Positions 36,301 through 45,267 of a stretch of DNA of 64,000 nucleotides are shown here, one piece after another. This DNA is from Kumtagia ephedrae (lineage in GTDB: Bacteria; Pseudomonadota; Alphaproteobacteria; Rhizobiales; Rhizobiaceae), in contig NZ_PXYK01000008.1 of assembly GCF_003012745.1 (NCBI RefSeq), forward strand, positions 124,001-188,000, in the 5' to 3' direction. The notes under the pieces are model-generated. The model ran no database searches. It had not been told where the DNA came from and worked only from the letters and a program-made list of their open reading frames with translations. Made by a program: the position numbers and the translations under genes. Every line of letters starts with the position of its first letter. Within the stretch, counting starts at the first letter, position 1.

Positions 36301-39300
36301 ACTATCTTCTGGGCGGGATCGCCGGCCTTCGCCTGGCTGATCAGCCGCTCGGCCGAGACCGAGGACCGCCTGCGGGTCTCGCCGTCCGACCGCAAGGCGC
36401 TGCGCGTGGTGGCGCGCCGCACCTGGGCCTATTTCGAGACCTATGTGACGGCCGGGCAGAACCATCTGCCGCCCGACAATTTCCAGGAGACGCCGGTTCC
36501 GGTCGTCGCGGCGCGCACGTCTCCGACCAATATCGGCGTCTATCTGCTGTCGATCGTGTCTGCCCGCGACTTCGGCTGGATCAGCCTGTCGGAAGCCGTG
36601 ACCCGCATCGACCGGACGATGGCCACGCTGGAGCGCATGGAGCGGTTCAGGGGCCATCTTTACAACTGGTACGAGACCGACACGCTGCGGCCGCTCAACC
36701 CGCCCTACATCTCCAGCGTCGACAGCGGCAACCTGGCCGGCCATCTCATCGCCGTCGCGGCCGCCTGCGCCGAATGGGCGGAGGCTCCGTCCGTGCACCT
36801 GCAGGGCGAGTTCGATGGCCTGCTCGACACGGTCACCATCCTCGAGGAGAGCCTCAACGAGCTGCCCGACGACCGGCGCCAGCTCAGGCCGCTGCGCCAG
36901 CGCCTGCGCGACCGCATCGAAGGCGTGCAGCGCGCCGTCGAGACGATCAAGGGCCAGCCGGAAATGGCCTCGATCCGAACCATCAACCTGACCGTGCTGG
37001 CCGGCGAGATCCGCAAGCTGGCGGCGGCCATGCACACCGAGGTCGGCTCGGTGAAGAGCGAGATTCTTTCGGACTGGGCGGAGAAGCTGCAGGCGACCTG
37101 CGAGGCGCATGTGCATGACGCGCACAGCGACGACCGCAGCGTCGAGGCGCTGCGCGTGAAGCTGCTGGAGCTGCGCGAGCGCACGCGCAAGTTCGCCTTC
37201 GAGATGAACTTCTCCTTCCTGCTCCGGCAGGACCGCAAGCTGCTGTCAATCGGCTACCGCGTCGAGCAGCACCAGCTCGACGAGAGCTGCTATGACCTGA
37301 TCGCCTCGGAGGCGCGGCTCACCAGCCTGTTCGGCATCGCCAAGGGAGACCTGCCGACCGAACACTGGTTCCGCCTCGGACGGCCGATCGTCGAGATCGG
37401 CTTCAAGGGCGCGCTGCTGTCCTGGTCGGGCTCGATGTTCGAGTACCTGATGCCGCCGCTGGTCATGAAGGAACCGCAGGGCGGCATCCTCAACCAGACC
37501 AACAACCTGATCATCAGCCGGCAGATCCAGTACGGCCGGCAGAAGCGCGTGCCGTGGGGCATCTCGGAGGCGGCCTACAACGCCCGCGACCGCGAGATGA
37601 CCTACCAGTACACCAATTTCGGGGTGCCGGGGCTCGGGCTGAAGCGCGGCCTCGCGCAGAACACGGTGATCGCGCCCTATGCGACGGTGCTCGCCGCGCA
37701 GTTCATGCCGGCCGAAGCGGTGCGCAACCTCAGGCGGCTGAAGGGCGTCGGCGCGCTCGGCCGCTACGGCTATCACGATGCCGTCGACTATACCCCGCAG
37801 CGCGTGCCCGAGGGCACCGACCATGCGGTGGTCTACAATTATTATGCCCACCACCAGGGCATGACGATCGTCGCGGTGGAGAACGCCATCTTCGAAGGCC
37901 GCATGCGCGACCGCTTCCACAGCGACCCGGTGATCGAGGCGGCCGAGCTGCTGCTGCAGGAGAAGGCGCCGCGCCACATCCCGGTCGCCACGGTGCGCAC
38001 CGAGGCCGACGACGAGGTGAGCGTCGAGCAGGACGAGGCGAGCGTCGACAGCCGCACCATTCTCAACCCCTCGCACGCGCTGCGCGCCACCAACCTGATG
38101 TCGAACGGCCGCTATTCGGTGATGGTGACGGCGACCGGTACCGGCTACAGCCGCTGGAACGACTTTGCCGTGAGCCGCTGGCGCGCCGATCCGTCGGAGG
38201 ACCGCGACGGCTCCTTCATCTTCCTGCGTGACGTGGCGTCCGACGACTGGTGGTCGGCCACCGTCGAGCCGCGGCGGGCGGAGGGCGAACGCGCCTACGC
38301 CCACTTCACCGACGACAAGGCGACCTTCACCAAGATCGTCGGCACGCTGCGCTCGGAAGTCGAATGCATCGTGGTTTCCGAGGGCAATGGCGAGGGCCGG
38401 CGCGTCACGCTGCACAATGACGGCGACGTCGACCGCCATATCGAGGTGACGTCCTTCGTCGAATGCGCGCTGGCGCCGGAACTCGACGATGCCGCCCATC
38501 CCGCCTTCTCGAAGATGTTCGTGGAGACCGAGATCGGCGGCGCCCGCAAGGTGATCTTCGCCCGGCGCCGCAAGCGCTCCGGCGGCGATCCCGACTTCGA
38601 GGCGGCGCATTTCGTGACCGACGCCTCCGGCATCGAGCGCGACACCGAGGCCGAGACCGACCGGCGCGCCTTCATCGGCCGCGGCCGCAGCATCGCCGAT
38701 CCGGCCGCGCTCGATCCCGGCGCGACGCTCGGCGGCAATGCCGGCTTCGTGCTCGATCCGATCATGGCGCTCCGCCGGCGCGTGCGCGTGCCCGCCAACA
38801 AGAAGGTGCAACTCACCTTCTGGACGGTGGTCGGCGCGAGCCGCTCCGAGATCGAGGCGGTTGTGGCGCTGCTCGACCATCACGACAGTTTCGCCCGCCA
38901 GGCCATGCTGTCCTGGACCCGCTCGCAGGTGCAGACCCGCCACATGGGGCTCAGCCTCGCCGATGCCGCCAACGTGCAGCGGCTGGCGCGCTACCTGATC
39001 TATCCCGACGCGCATCTGCGCGCCGCGCCCGAGGCGATCGCCGGCGGCCTCGGCAAGCAGTCGGCGCTGTGGCCGATGGCGATTTCCGGCGACTTCCCGA
39101 TCTTCGCGATCCGGATCGGCGACGTCGCCGATCTCGAGATCGTCGCCCAGGCGCTGCGCTACCAGGAATACATGCGGGGAAGGGGGCTGGTCGCCGATCT
39201 GGTGATCCTCAACGAGCAGGCGGCCTCCTACGTGCAGGACCTGCAGCAGGCGATCGAATCGCTGTGCGAGAACAGCCGGCTGCGCGGCTCCGAGCTCGGC

Positions 39301-41964
39301 CCGCGCCAGCATATCTTCGCCGTGCGCCGCGACCTGATGGACGAGGAATCCTACCGCACGCTACTGGCGGTGGCGCGCATCGTCCTGCACACCCGTAACG
39401 GCACCGTGTTCGACCAGGTCGAGCGCGCCGAGGCGGCGGCGATCCAGGCGCGCGAGGCTGCCCGCGAGGCGACGGAGGCGGCAGGAGTGCCGCATCCGCC
39501 GGCGCCCGCGCCTGCCGAGCATCGCGACGTCGCAGCCGACGGGACCGGTCTTGACCATTGGAACGGCTTCGGCGGCTTCGCCAATGGCGGCCGCGACTAT
39601 GTGGTGCGGCTGACCGGCACCCGCACGACGCCGCAGCCCTGGATCAACGTGATCGCCAATTCCGCCTTCGGCTTCCATGTCTCGGCCGAGGGTGCTGCCT
39701 TCACCTGGAGCCGCAACAGCCGCGACTTCCAGCTCACGCCGTGGTCGAATGACCCGGTCTCCAACCGGCCGGGCGAGGCGATCTATGTCTTCGACCACGC
39801 CAGCCGAAAGGCGTTCGCGCCCTTCGCCGCCGTGGCGCGCGACGCGGCGGTGACCTACGAGGCCCGCCACGGCCAGGGCGTCAGCACCTTCACGGCGAAG
39901 CGGGGCACCGTGTCGCTCGAGCTGCAGCAGGTCGTCGACCCGGCCGACCCGGTGAAGGTGGCGCGGCTGACCATCCGCAACAGCGGGTCGCTGGCCGCGA
40001 AATTTACCGTCTATGCCTATGCGGAGTGGGTGCTCGGCAACAACCGTCCGCGCTCGGCGCCCAACGTCGTGCCGGCGCTCGACGCCGAGACCGGTGCATT
40101 GCTGGCGTCCAACCCCTACAGCCTCGACTTCGCCGATCGCGTCGCCTTCCTGGCGAGCGATACCGCGGCGCAGTCGGTGACCACCGACCGCGGCGAATTC
40201 CTCGGCCAGGACGGTACCGTCGAATGGCCCCGGGCTGTCACGGCGGGCGCCGCTCTTTCCGGCAAGGTCGAGGCCGGCCTCGATCCCTGCGCGGCGATGG
40301 CACGCGAGGTCGAGATCCCGGCCGGCGGGGAGGTCTCGCTGCTATGGCTGATGGGCGATGCGGGGTCCGCCGAGGAGGCTGGAGCCCTGGTCGCGCGCCA
40401 TCGCGCGAGGGACTTCGACGAGCGGCTGGCCGACAACGAGCGGACCTGGCGCGGCTTCCTCGACACCTTGCAGGTGGAGACGCCCGACAAGGCGCTCGAC
40501 GCCATGGTCAACCACTGGCTGCCCTACCAGAGCATCGCCTGCCGCATCCGCGCGCGCTCGGCTTTCTACCAGGCAAGCGGCGCCTACGGTTTCCGCGATC
40601 AATTGCAGGACACGCTGGCCTTCCTGCTGCACGATCCGAAGCTGGCCGAGGCGCAGATCCTCAACGCCGCCAGCCGCCAGTTCATGGAAGGCGACGTCCA
40701 GCACTGGTGGCTGCCGCGCACCGGCGCGGGCGTGCGCACCATGATCTCCGACGACGTGGTGTGGCTGGGCTATGCGACCGCGCACTTCGTCGAGGTCACC
40801 GGCGACGTCTCGATCCTCGAGAAGAAGGTGCCGTTCGTCTCCGGGCCGGTGCTGAAGCCGGGCGAGCACGATGCCTTCTTCACGCCGGAGCCGACACGCG
40901 AGACCGCGACCATCTACGAGCACTGCGCGCGCGCCCTCGACCTGGCGGTCGCCCGCACGGCCGAGAGCGGCCTGCCCCTTATCCTCGGCGGCGACTGGAA
41001 CGACGGCATGAACCGGGTCGGCGAGCACGGCAAGGGCGAGAGCGTCTGGCTGGGCTGGTTCCTGCTGAAGACGCTGGACGACTTCACGCCGACCGCCCGC
41101 AGGCGCGGCGACACGGCGCGCGCCGACAAATGGAAGGCTCACGCCAAGGCGCTCAAGGCGGCGCTGGAGGAGAAGGCCTGGGACGGCGCCTGGTACCGCC
41201 GCGGCAGCTATGACGACGGCTCGCCGCTCGGCTCGCGCCAATCCGACGAGTGCCAGATCGATTCGATCGCGCAGTCCTGGAGCGTGCTGGCGGGCGGCGA
41301 TGCCGAGCGGTCGCGGACGGCGATGGATTCGGCCCACGAGCGGCTGGTCGATTCGGAACTCGGCATCATCAAGCTATTCACGCCGCCCTTCTCGGCGACC
41401 GACAAGGAGCCCGGCTACATAAAAAGCTATCCGCCGGGCGTGCGCGAGAATGGCGGCCAGTACACCCACGCGGCGACCTGGTTTGTCATCGCCCTGGCGA
41501 AAATGGGGCGCGCCGACGATGCCTGGCGCTGCTTCGACATGATCAACCCGGTCACCCACGCGGCCGACGAGGAGGCTGCCCGGCGTTATCGCGTGGAGCC
41601 CTATGTCGTTGCCGCGGACGTCTATTCCAGCGCCGACAAGGGTGGGCGCGGCGGCTGGACTTGGTACACCGGATCGGCCGGATGGCTCTATCGCGCCGCC
41701 GTCGAGGCCGTTCTCGGCATTCGCCGTCACGGCGACGAGATAGTCGTCGACCCAGCGATTCCAAGCACTTGGGACGGGTTTTCCGCCTCGCTGAATCTGG
41801 CCGGCAGATCGTACCGCATCCGTGTTTCGAGGAAGGGTGGCGACGGATCGCTCGCTGTGGAAGTCGATGGAAATACTCTCGACGGAAATACATTCCGCCT
41901 TGCCCAGGGCGAAAGCTCCGGTCGTGGCGGCAAGGTCGTACGGCTGCGGGAGACCGGAAGCTGA
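33394..41964 (+). CDS. ndvB: Cyclic beta-1,2-glucan synthase NdvB/ChvB
   Basis: A 2856-residue inner-membrane enzyme that makes cyclic beta-1,2-glucan from UDP-glucose, a periplasmic osmoregulation and host-interaction glucan. The N-terminal soluble part (about 1-400) is followed by membrane helices around 409-472; the glycosyltransferase 84 core contains a MTLDADTKM acidic motif near 630 and QHRWARGDWQLL near 776; more membrane helices lie around 813-852, 879-905 and 936-985. A glucoamylase-like domain follows (YYAHHQGMTIVAVENAIF near 1485), and a C-terminal GH94 phosphorylase domain with GGDWNDGMNR near 2531 that sets ring size by phosphorolysis. The ATG at 33394 is favoured over an upstream frame of 25 codons. 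ndvA, the exporter, follows after 219 bp. Confidence 0.97.
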   Translation: MNIQARPDAAKTASPLFPAAAEQPIRSTFLQEDRLHALGQSLARNEPVPLSGLEAFDFQARHRENAARILETYRSTNSAQARGEPITPAAQWLLDNNYVVEETIFQIKRDLPPRFYRQLPSMKLPGGGEVPRALALAWVYVAHSDSAVSAQMLKALVDGYQSIQPFKIGELWALPSLLRFVLVENLRRIAVRVKRAREMRQIANEVADRVLATGEGEDRRAIMAAYATHARDTTFATQLLYRLRDGSQNAGEALVWLEDELEKFGSDAEQITLGEHHVLSSGNVTAGNIIRGLRLINDVDWPEWFEGVSRIDGLLRERGDYAALDFESRNQYRGEIEELARRSNLSEYEVAVRATEMAGKSVRPGAAIDALGMPEATDVGFFLVGEGRRQLERAIGYRPGFGRRLVRSFHAAGWLGIVLPVFALTVILLVATGSALASLGLSPVSIALLLILFAVPASEGALSFFNTVVLLFLEPTRLPGYEFKDGIPPEARTLVVVPSLISSRDDVEESVRTLEVHHLANMKGALHYALLSDWPDSDTEQSASDLEILAHARTEIARLNERYPSEGAPKFYILHRRRLYNEQEGRWMGWERKRGKLHELNLLLRGDADTTFMPPEQPLPASVVYVMTLDADTKMTRDVVTELVGKLCHPLNRPEVDPKTGKITHGYSILQPRVTASLTTGDEASFFQRVFSANRGLDPYVFAVSDLYQDVFGEGTFTGKGLYHIDAFEAALKGRIPENTVLSHDLLEGAYSRCALVTDVEVVEDYPTRYSVDASRQHRWARGDWQLLRYILDPASGVPALSRWKMVDNLRRSITPIFWVIAAIAGWTLLPFTQAAQWQALLILSLFMAPTFDVVDGLLPKSKDVTARGHFNALFRDAVFATAMVALKVVLMAHTAWMMGDAIVRTLYRLFVSRQHLLEWRTASQAHKAGGNTLTAYYGMMYGAVVIAVIGLVIPVAADSTGAFVAFFFTIFWAGSPAFAWLISRSAETEDRLRVSPSDRKALRVVARRTWAYFETYVTAGQNHLPPDNFQETPVPVVAARTSPTNIGVYLLSIVSARDFGWISLSEAVTRIDRTMATLERMERFRGHLYNWYETDTLRPLNPPYISSVDSGNLAGHLIAVAAACAEWAEAPSVHLQGEFDGLLDTVTILEESLNELPDDRRQLRPLRQRLRDRIEGVQRAVETIKGQPEMASIRTINLTVLAGEIRKLAAAMHTEVGSVKSEILSDWAEKLQATCEAHVHDAHSDDRSVEALRVKLLELRERTRKFAFEMNFSFLLRQDRKLLSIGYRVEQHQLDESCYDLIASEARLTSLFGIAKGDLPTEHWFRLGRPIVEIGFKGALLSWSGSMFEYLMPPLVMKEPQGGILNQTNNLIISRQIQYGRQKRVPWGISEAAYNARDREMTYQYTNFGVPGLGLKRGLAQNTVIAPYATVLAAQFMPAEAVRNLRRLKGVGALGRYGYHDAVDYTPQRVPEGTDHAVVYNYYAHHQGMTIVAVENAIFEGRMRDRFHSDPVIEAAELLLQEKAPRHIPVATVRTEADDEVSVEQDEASVDSRTILNPSHALRATNLMSNGRYSVMVTATGTGYSRWNDFAVSRWRADPSEDRDGSFIFLRDVASDDWWSATVEPRRAEGERAYAHFTDDKATFTKIVGTLRSEVECIVVSEGNGEGRRVTLHNDGDVDRHIEVTSFVECALAPELDDAAHPAFSKMFVETEIGGARKVIFARRRKRSGGDPDFEAAHFVTDASGIERDTEAETDRRAFIGRGRSIADPAALDPGATLGGNAGFVLDPIMALRRRVRVPANKKVQLTFWTVVGASRSEIEAVVALLDHHDSFARQAMLSWTRSQVQTRHMGLSLADAANVQRLARYLIYPDAHLRAAPEAIAGGLGKQSALWPMAISGDFPIFAIRIGDVADLEIVAQALRYQEYMRGRGLVADLVILNEQAASYVQDLQQAIESLCENSRLRGSELGPRQHIFAVRRDLMDEESYRTLLAVARIVLHTRNGTVFDQVERAEAAAIQAREAAREATEAAGVPHPPAPAPAEHRDVAADGTGLDHWNGFGGFANGGRDYVVRLTGTRTTPQPWINVIANSAFGFHVSAEGAAFTWSRNSRDFQLTPWSNDPVSNRPGEAIYVFDHASRKAFAPFAAVARDAAVTYEARHGQGVSTFTAKRGTVSLELQQVVDPADPVKVARLTIRNSGSLAAKFTVYAYAEWVLGNNRPRSAPNVVPALDAETGALLASNPYSLDFADRVAFLASDTAAQSVTTDRGEFLGQDGTVEWPRAVTAGAALSGKVEAGLDPCAAMAREVEIPAGGEVSLLWLMGDAGSAEEAGALVARHRARDFDERLADNERTWRGFLDTLQVETPDKALDAMVNHWLPYQSIACRIRARSAFYQASGAYGFRDQLQDTLAFLLHDPKLAEAQILNAASRQFMEGDVQHWWLPRTGAGVRTMISDDVVWLGYATAHFVEVTGDVSILEKKVPFVSGPVLKPGEHDAFFTPEPTRETATIYEHCARALDLAVARTAESGLPLILGGDWNDGMNRVGEHGKGESVWLGWFLLKTLDDFTPTARRRGDTARADKWKAHAKALKAALEEKAWDGAWYRRGSYDDGSPLGSRQSDECQIDSIAQSWSVLAGGDAERSRTAMDSAHERLVDSELGIIKLFTPPFSATDKEPGYIKSYPPGVRENGGQYTHAATWFVIALAKMGRADDAWRCFDMINPVTHAADEEAARRYRVEPYVVAADVYSSADKGGRGGWTWYTGSAGWLYRAAVEAVLGIRRHGDEIVVDPAIPSTWDGFSASLNLAGRSYRIRVSRKGGDGSLAVEVDGNTLDGNTFRLAQGESSGRGGKVVRLRETGS

Positions 41965-42183
41965 GTTCACGAATTGGAGCCGGGTCGCCATGATTTCGCC
42001 GCAACGCCGCCTTTTTTGTTGAAAACTCAAACCGTTATCGGATCACGGGAGATTTCGGTTTGTTACGATCTTTTGTTCGGAAAGTTGGAACCGGGCGGGT
42101 AGGGGGGCATTGAAGTGCGATGCCGCAGCCGATACTTGTGGTCGGATTGCTGCGCTGCACAATAATTGGCGTGAGGGATTGGC

Positions 42184-43959
42184 GTGACTTTACTTGAAGT
42201 CTACTGGCGAGCGCTGAGATACCTCGGCGCCGAAAAGCACAAGGTGGTGCTGATCTGCGCGGCGAACGTCGCGCTCGGCATGGTCACCATCGCCGAACCC
42301 GTCCTGTTCGGACAGATCATCGACGCCATCGCCGAGAAGGAGGATCTGGTCGATCCGCTGGCGTTGTGGGCAGGCCTGGGCGCCTTCAACATCGTCGCCT
42401 TCGTGCTGGTGGCGCGCGGCGCCGACCGCCTGGCGCATGCGCGGCGCGTCAGCGTGCTGTGCGAATCCTTCGAGCGCGTGATCTCGATGCCGCTGTCGTG
42501 GCACCAGAAGCGGGGCACCTCCAATGCCCTGCACACGCTGCTGCGCGCCGTCGAGACGCTGTTCACGCTGTGGCTGGAATTCATGCGCACGCATCTGGCG
42601 ACGGCCGTCGCCCTGCTGCTGCTCATCCCGACGGCGCTGTCGCTCGACCTGCGCATGTCGATGGTGCTGTTCGCGCTCGGCGTGCTCTACGTGCTGATCG
42701 GGCGCATGGTCATGCGCAAGACCAAGGCCGGCCAGGCCCAGGTCGAAGGCCATTATCACGAGGTTTTCTCGCATGTCACCGACACCGTCAGCAACGTGAC
42801 GGTGCTGCAGAGCTACAACCGCGTCGCCCAGGAGACAGAGGCGCTGCGCGGCTACACCCGCCGCCTGCTGGATGCGCAGTTCCCGGTGCTCGACTGGTGG
42901 GCCCTGGCCAGCGCCCTGCACCGGCTGGCCTCGACCATCTCGATGATGATCGTGCTGATCATCGGCGCCATGCTGGTATCCAGCGGCCAGCTGCGTATCG
43001 GCGACATCGTCGCCTTCACCGGCTTCGCCACGCTGCTGATCAGCCGGCTCGACCAGCTTTCGGCCTTCGTCAACCAGATTTTCGAGGCGCGCGCCAAGCT
43101 GGAGGCCTTCTACCAGCTCGAGGACGCCTCCGCCGAGGCGGTCGAGCCCGAGGGTCTCGACGAGCTCAAGAACGTCGGCGGAACGATCCGCTTCGAGGAC
43201 GTCAGCTTCTCCTTCGCCGACACCGGCGAGGGGCTGGAGGATGTGTCCTTCGAGGTGAAGGCCGGTCAGACGGTAGCGATCGTCGGGCCGACCGGCGCCG
43301 GCAAGACGACGCTGATCAACCTGCTGCAGCGGGTGCACACGCCAAGACACGGCCGCATCCTGATCGACGGCGTCGACACCCGCACCGTGACCAAGCAGTC
43401 GCTGCGCCAGTCGATCGCCGCGGTGTTCCAGGATGCCGGCCTGTTCGACCGCTCGATCGAGGAGAACATCCGCATCGGACGCGAGGGCGCGGCCAACACC
43501 GAGGTGCATGCCGCAGCCGAGGCCGCCGCCGCGCAGGAGTTCATCCTGGCCAAGAGCGAAGGTTACGACACGCGTGTCGGCGAGCGCGGCGGCCAGCTCT
43601 CGGGCGGCGAGCGGCAGCGCGTGGCGATCGCCCGCGCCATCCTGAAGAACGCGCCGATCCTGGTGCTCGACGAGGCGACCAGCGCGCTCGACGTCGAGAC
43701 CGAGGCGCGCGTCAAGGACGCGATCGACGGACTGCGCCGGGGCCGCACCACCTTCATCATCGCCCACCGCCTGACGACGGTGCGCGATGCCGACCTCGTC
43801 ATCTTCATGGATAAGGGCCGCATCATCGAGATGGGCGGCTTCGCCGAGCTGTCGGCCACCAATGGCCGCTTCGCCGCGCTGCTGCGCGCCGGCGGCCTGC
43901 TGGCGGACGACGATGTGCGACGCCTGAGCCACGTCCCGGTGCGCGAACGGGCGGCCTGA
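42184..43959 (+). CDS. ndvA: Beta-1,2-glucan export ABC transporter NdvA/ChvA
   Basis: A 591-residue half transporter with six membrane helices in the first 300 residues and a C-terminal ATPase. Walker A is GPTGAGKTTL (about 368-377), the signature LSGGERQRVAIARA and Walker B ILVLDEATSALD. It flips cyclic beta-1,2-glucan made by NdvB to the periplasm. It starts at GTG 42184 behind a GAGGGATTG site. It lies directly after ndvB with its own 219-bp promoter region, which contains no other gene. Confidence 0.96.
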   Translation: MTLLEVYWRALRYLGAEKHKVVLICAANVALGMVTIAEPVLFGQIIDAIAEKEDLVDPLALWAGLGAFNIVAFVLVARGADRLAHARRVSVLCESFERVISMPLSWHQKRGTSNALHTLLRAVETLFTLWLEFMRTHLATAVALLLLIPTALSLDLRMSMVLFALGVLYVLIGRMVMRKTKAGQAQVEGHYHEVFSHVTDTVSNVTVLQSYNRVAQETEALRGYTRRLLDAQFPVLDWWALASALHRLASTISMMIVLIIGAMLVSSGQLRIGDIVAFTGFATLLISRLDQLSAFVNQIFEARAKLEAFYQLEDASAEAVEPEGLDELKNVGGTIRFEDVSFSFADTGEGLEDVSFEVKAGQTVAIVGPTGAGKTTLINLLQRVHTPRHGRILIDGVDTRTVTKQSLRQSIAAVFQDAGLFDRSIEENIRIGREGAANTEVHAAAEAAAAQEFILAKSEGYDTRVGERGGQLSGGERQRVAIARAILKNAPILVLDEATSALDVETEARVKDAIDGLRRGRTTFIIAHRLTTVRDADLVIFMDKGRIIEMGGFAELSATNGRFAALLRAGGLLADDDVRRLSHVPVRERAA

Positions 43960-44157
43960 CACAGGTCCTCCTTTTCCGAAGGGGCGGTTCCGGGCTTCTC
44001 CCGGGGTGCAGGCAGAAGGACTTGCCGCTCCTTCTATCTGCTGGAACGGCCGCTGGCATGAGACACGGCCGGCAGGCCGCGGGCGGCGGAGAGACGCGTG
44101 CTTCCGCTTCGTTCGGCCGCGTTGCGGCAGGCACGGCACGGCGCTATGTAAGGCCCC

Positions 44158-44946
44158 ATGAGCGAGACCAGCACCCGCGACCAGACGGCCCGCCCCGGGC
44201 GATGGGCGGAGCTTGCCAATCCGACGCGCTTCCTCGCGCTGGCCGACCGGCTGATTCCCTGGCTTGCGGCCGCGGCCACGGTCGTCCTGGCCGCCGGGCT
44301 CTATATATCCTTCACGGCGCCCGAGGATTACCAGCAGGGCATCACGGTGCGGATCATGTACATCCACGTGCCGTTCGCCTGGCTGTCGATGCTCTGCTAT
44401 TCGCTGATGGCGCTGTCGGCGCTGGGCACGCTGGTGTGGCGCCATCCGCTCGCCGACGTCGCGCTGAAGGCGGCGGCACCCATCGGCGCCCTGTTCACGG
44501 CCCTCGCGCTGGTCACCGGCTCGATCTGGGGCAAGCCGATGTGGGGCACCTGGTGGGTGTGGGATGCCCGCCTGACCTCGGTCTTCGTGCTGTTCCTGAT
44601 GTATCTCGGCATCATCTCGCTGACGCGGGCGCTCGACGATCCGTCGCGCTCTGCCCGCGCCGCGGCCATCATCACGCTGGTCGGCTTCGTCAACATCCCG
44701 ATCATAAAATTCTCGGTCGACTGGTGGAACACGCTGCATCAGCCGGCTTCGGTCATCCGCTTGGACGGACCGACCATTCATCCGAGCCTTTTGTGGCCGC
44801 TGCTGGTGATGGCGGCCGGCTTCACCATCCTGTTCGTCGCGCTGCATCTGATGGCGATGCGCAACGAGATACAGCGCCGCCGCGTCGCCGCCATGCGGCA
44901 GGTCGCGGCACGGCGGGCCGAGCGGACGGCGCTTAGAACGCCTTGA
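44158..44946 (+). CDS. ccmC: Haem exporter protein CcmC
   Basis: A 262-residue membrane protein with six predicted helices. The WWD haem-handling motif is visible as WGTWWVWDARLTS near residues 129-141, with conserved histidines in the flanking periplasmic loops (YIHVPFAW near 65 and a His in TLHQPAS near 196). CcmC loads haem onto CcmE in cytochrome c maturation. Normally it sits with ccmA, ccmB, ccmD and ccmG; none of them is next to it here. Its last 14 bp overlap a convergent gene. The ATG at 44158 gives a cytosolic tail of about 30 residues. Confidence 0.93.
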   Translation: MSETSTRDQTARPGRWAELANPTRFLALADRLIPWLAAAATVVLAAGLYISFTAPEDYQQGITVRIMYIHVPFAWLSMLCYSLMALSALGTLVWRHPLADVALKAAAPIGALFTALALVTGSIWGKPMWGTWWVWDARLTSVFVLFLMYLGIISLTRALDDPSRSARAAAIITLVGFVNIPIIKFSVDWWNTLHQPASVIRLDGPTIHPSLLWPLLVMAAGFTILFVALHLMAMRNEIQRRRVAAMRQVAARRAERTALRTP

Positions 44947-45169
44947 AGGTCAGCGTCGTCAGCGAGCGCACGATGCCCGGCACATTGGCGACGTTCTCGT
45001 TGATGAACTTTCCGATGTCGACGCCGTCGTCGATATAGACCTTCATCAAAAGATCGTACTCGCCGCTGGTCGAATAGAGCTCCGACGCCACTTCGCGTTC
45101 ATAGAGCGCGTCGGCCACCTCGTAGGTCTTGCCCGGGGCACATTGCAACTGGACGAAAACGGCTCGCAT
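44933..45169 (-). CDS. Stand-alone Lrp/AsnC ligand-binding domain protein
   Basis: A 78-residue protein consisting only of the RAM ligand-binding fold of Lrp/AsnC regulators; the DNA-binding half is missing. The start at ATG 45167-45169 has a good GGAGG, and the sequence begins directly with MRAVFVQLQ, so it is not a truncated reading of a longer gene. The characteristic SGEYDLLMKVYIDD is near residues 35-48. Such proteins form ring-shaped octamers and may sense amino acids or modulate full-length Lrp proteins. Its 3' end overlaps the ccmC end by 14 bp. Confidence 0.9.
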   Translation of the reverse strand: MRAVFVQLQCAPGKTYEVADALYEREVASELYSTSGEYDLLMKVYIDDGVDIGKFINENVANVPGIVRSLTTLTFKAF

Positions 45170-45267
45170 GGGACCTCCGGTTGTCTGAGCGGCCCCTTCT
45201 TACATCGCCCGCCTTGGGCCGGCCAGTGCCGCCGTGATGTCCGGCCGCCGACGCACCGGACGTCCTG

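Noticed and set aside
33391-37125. Very long open frame (over 1200 codons) on the strand opposite ndvB
   Set aside because: It lies wholly antisense to a clearly recognised gene; high GC with codon-position bias creates long open antisense frames. No family motif is visible and the composition is that of a shadow.
37246-39312. Second long antisense frame within ndvB
   Set aside because: Same reasoning: opposite a conserved gene, rich in His/Arg/Gly as expected from an antisense frame, no start context.
41965-42183. Intrinsic terminator after ndvB at the TTTTTTG near 42010
   Set aside because: A T-run is present but no self-complementary GC stem precedes it.
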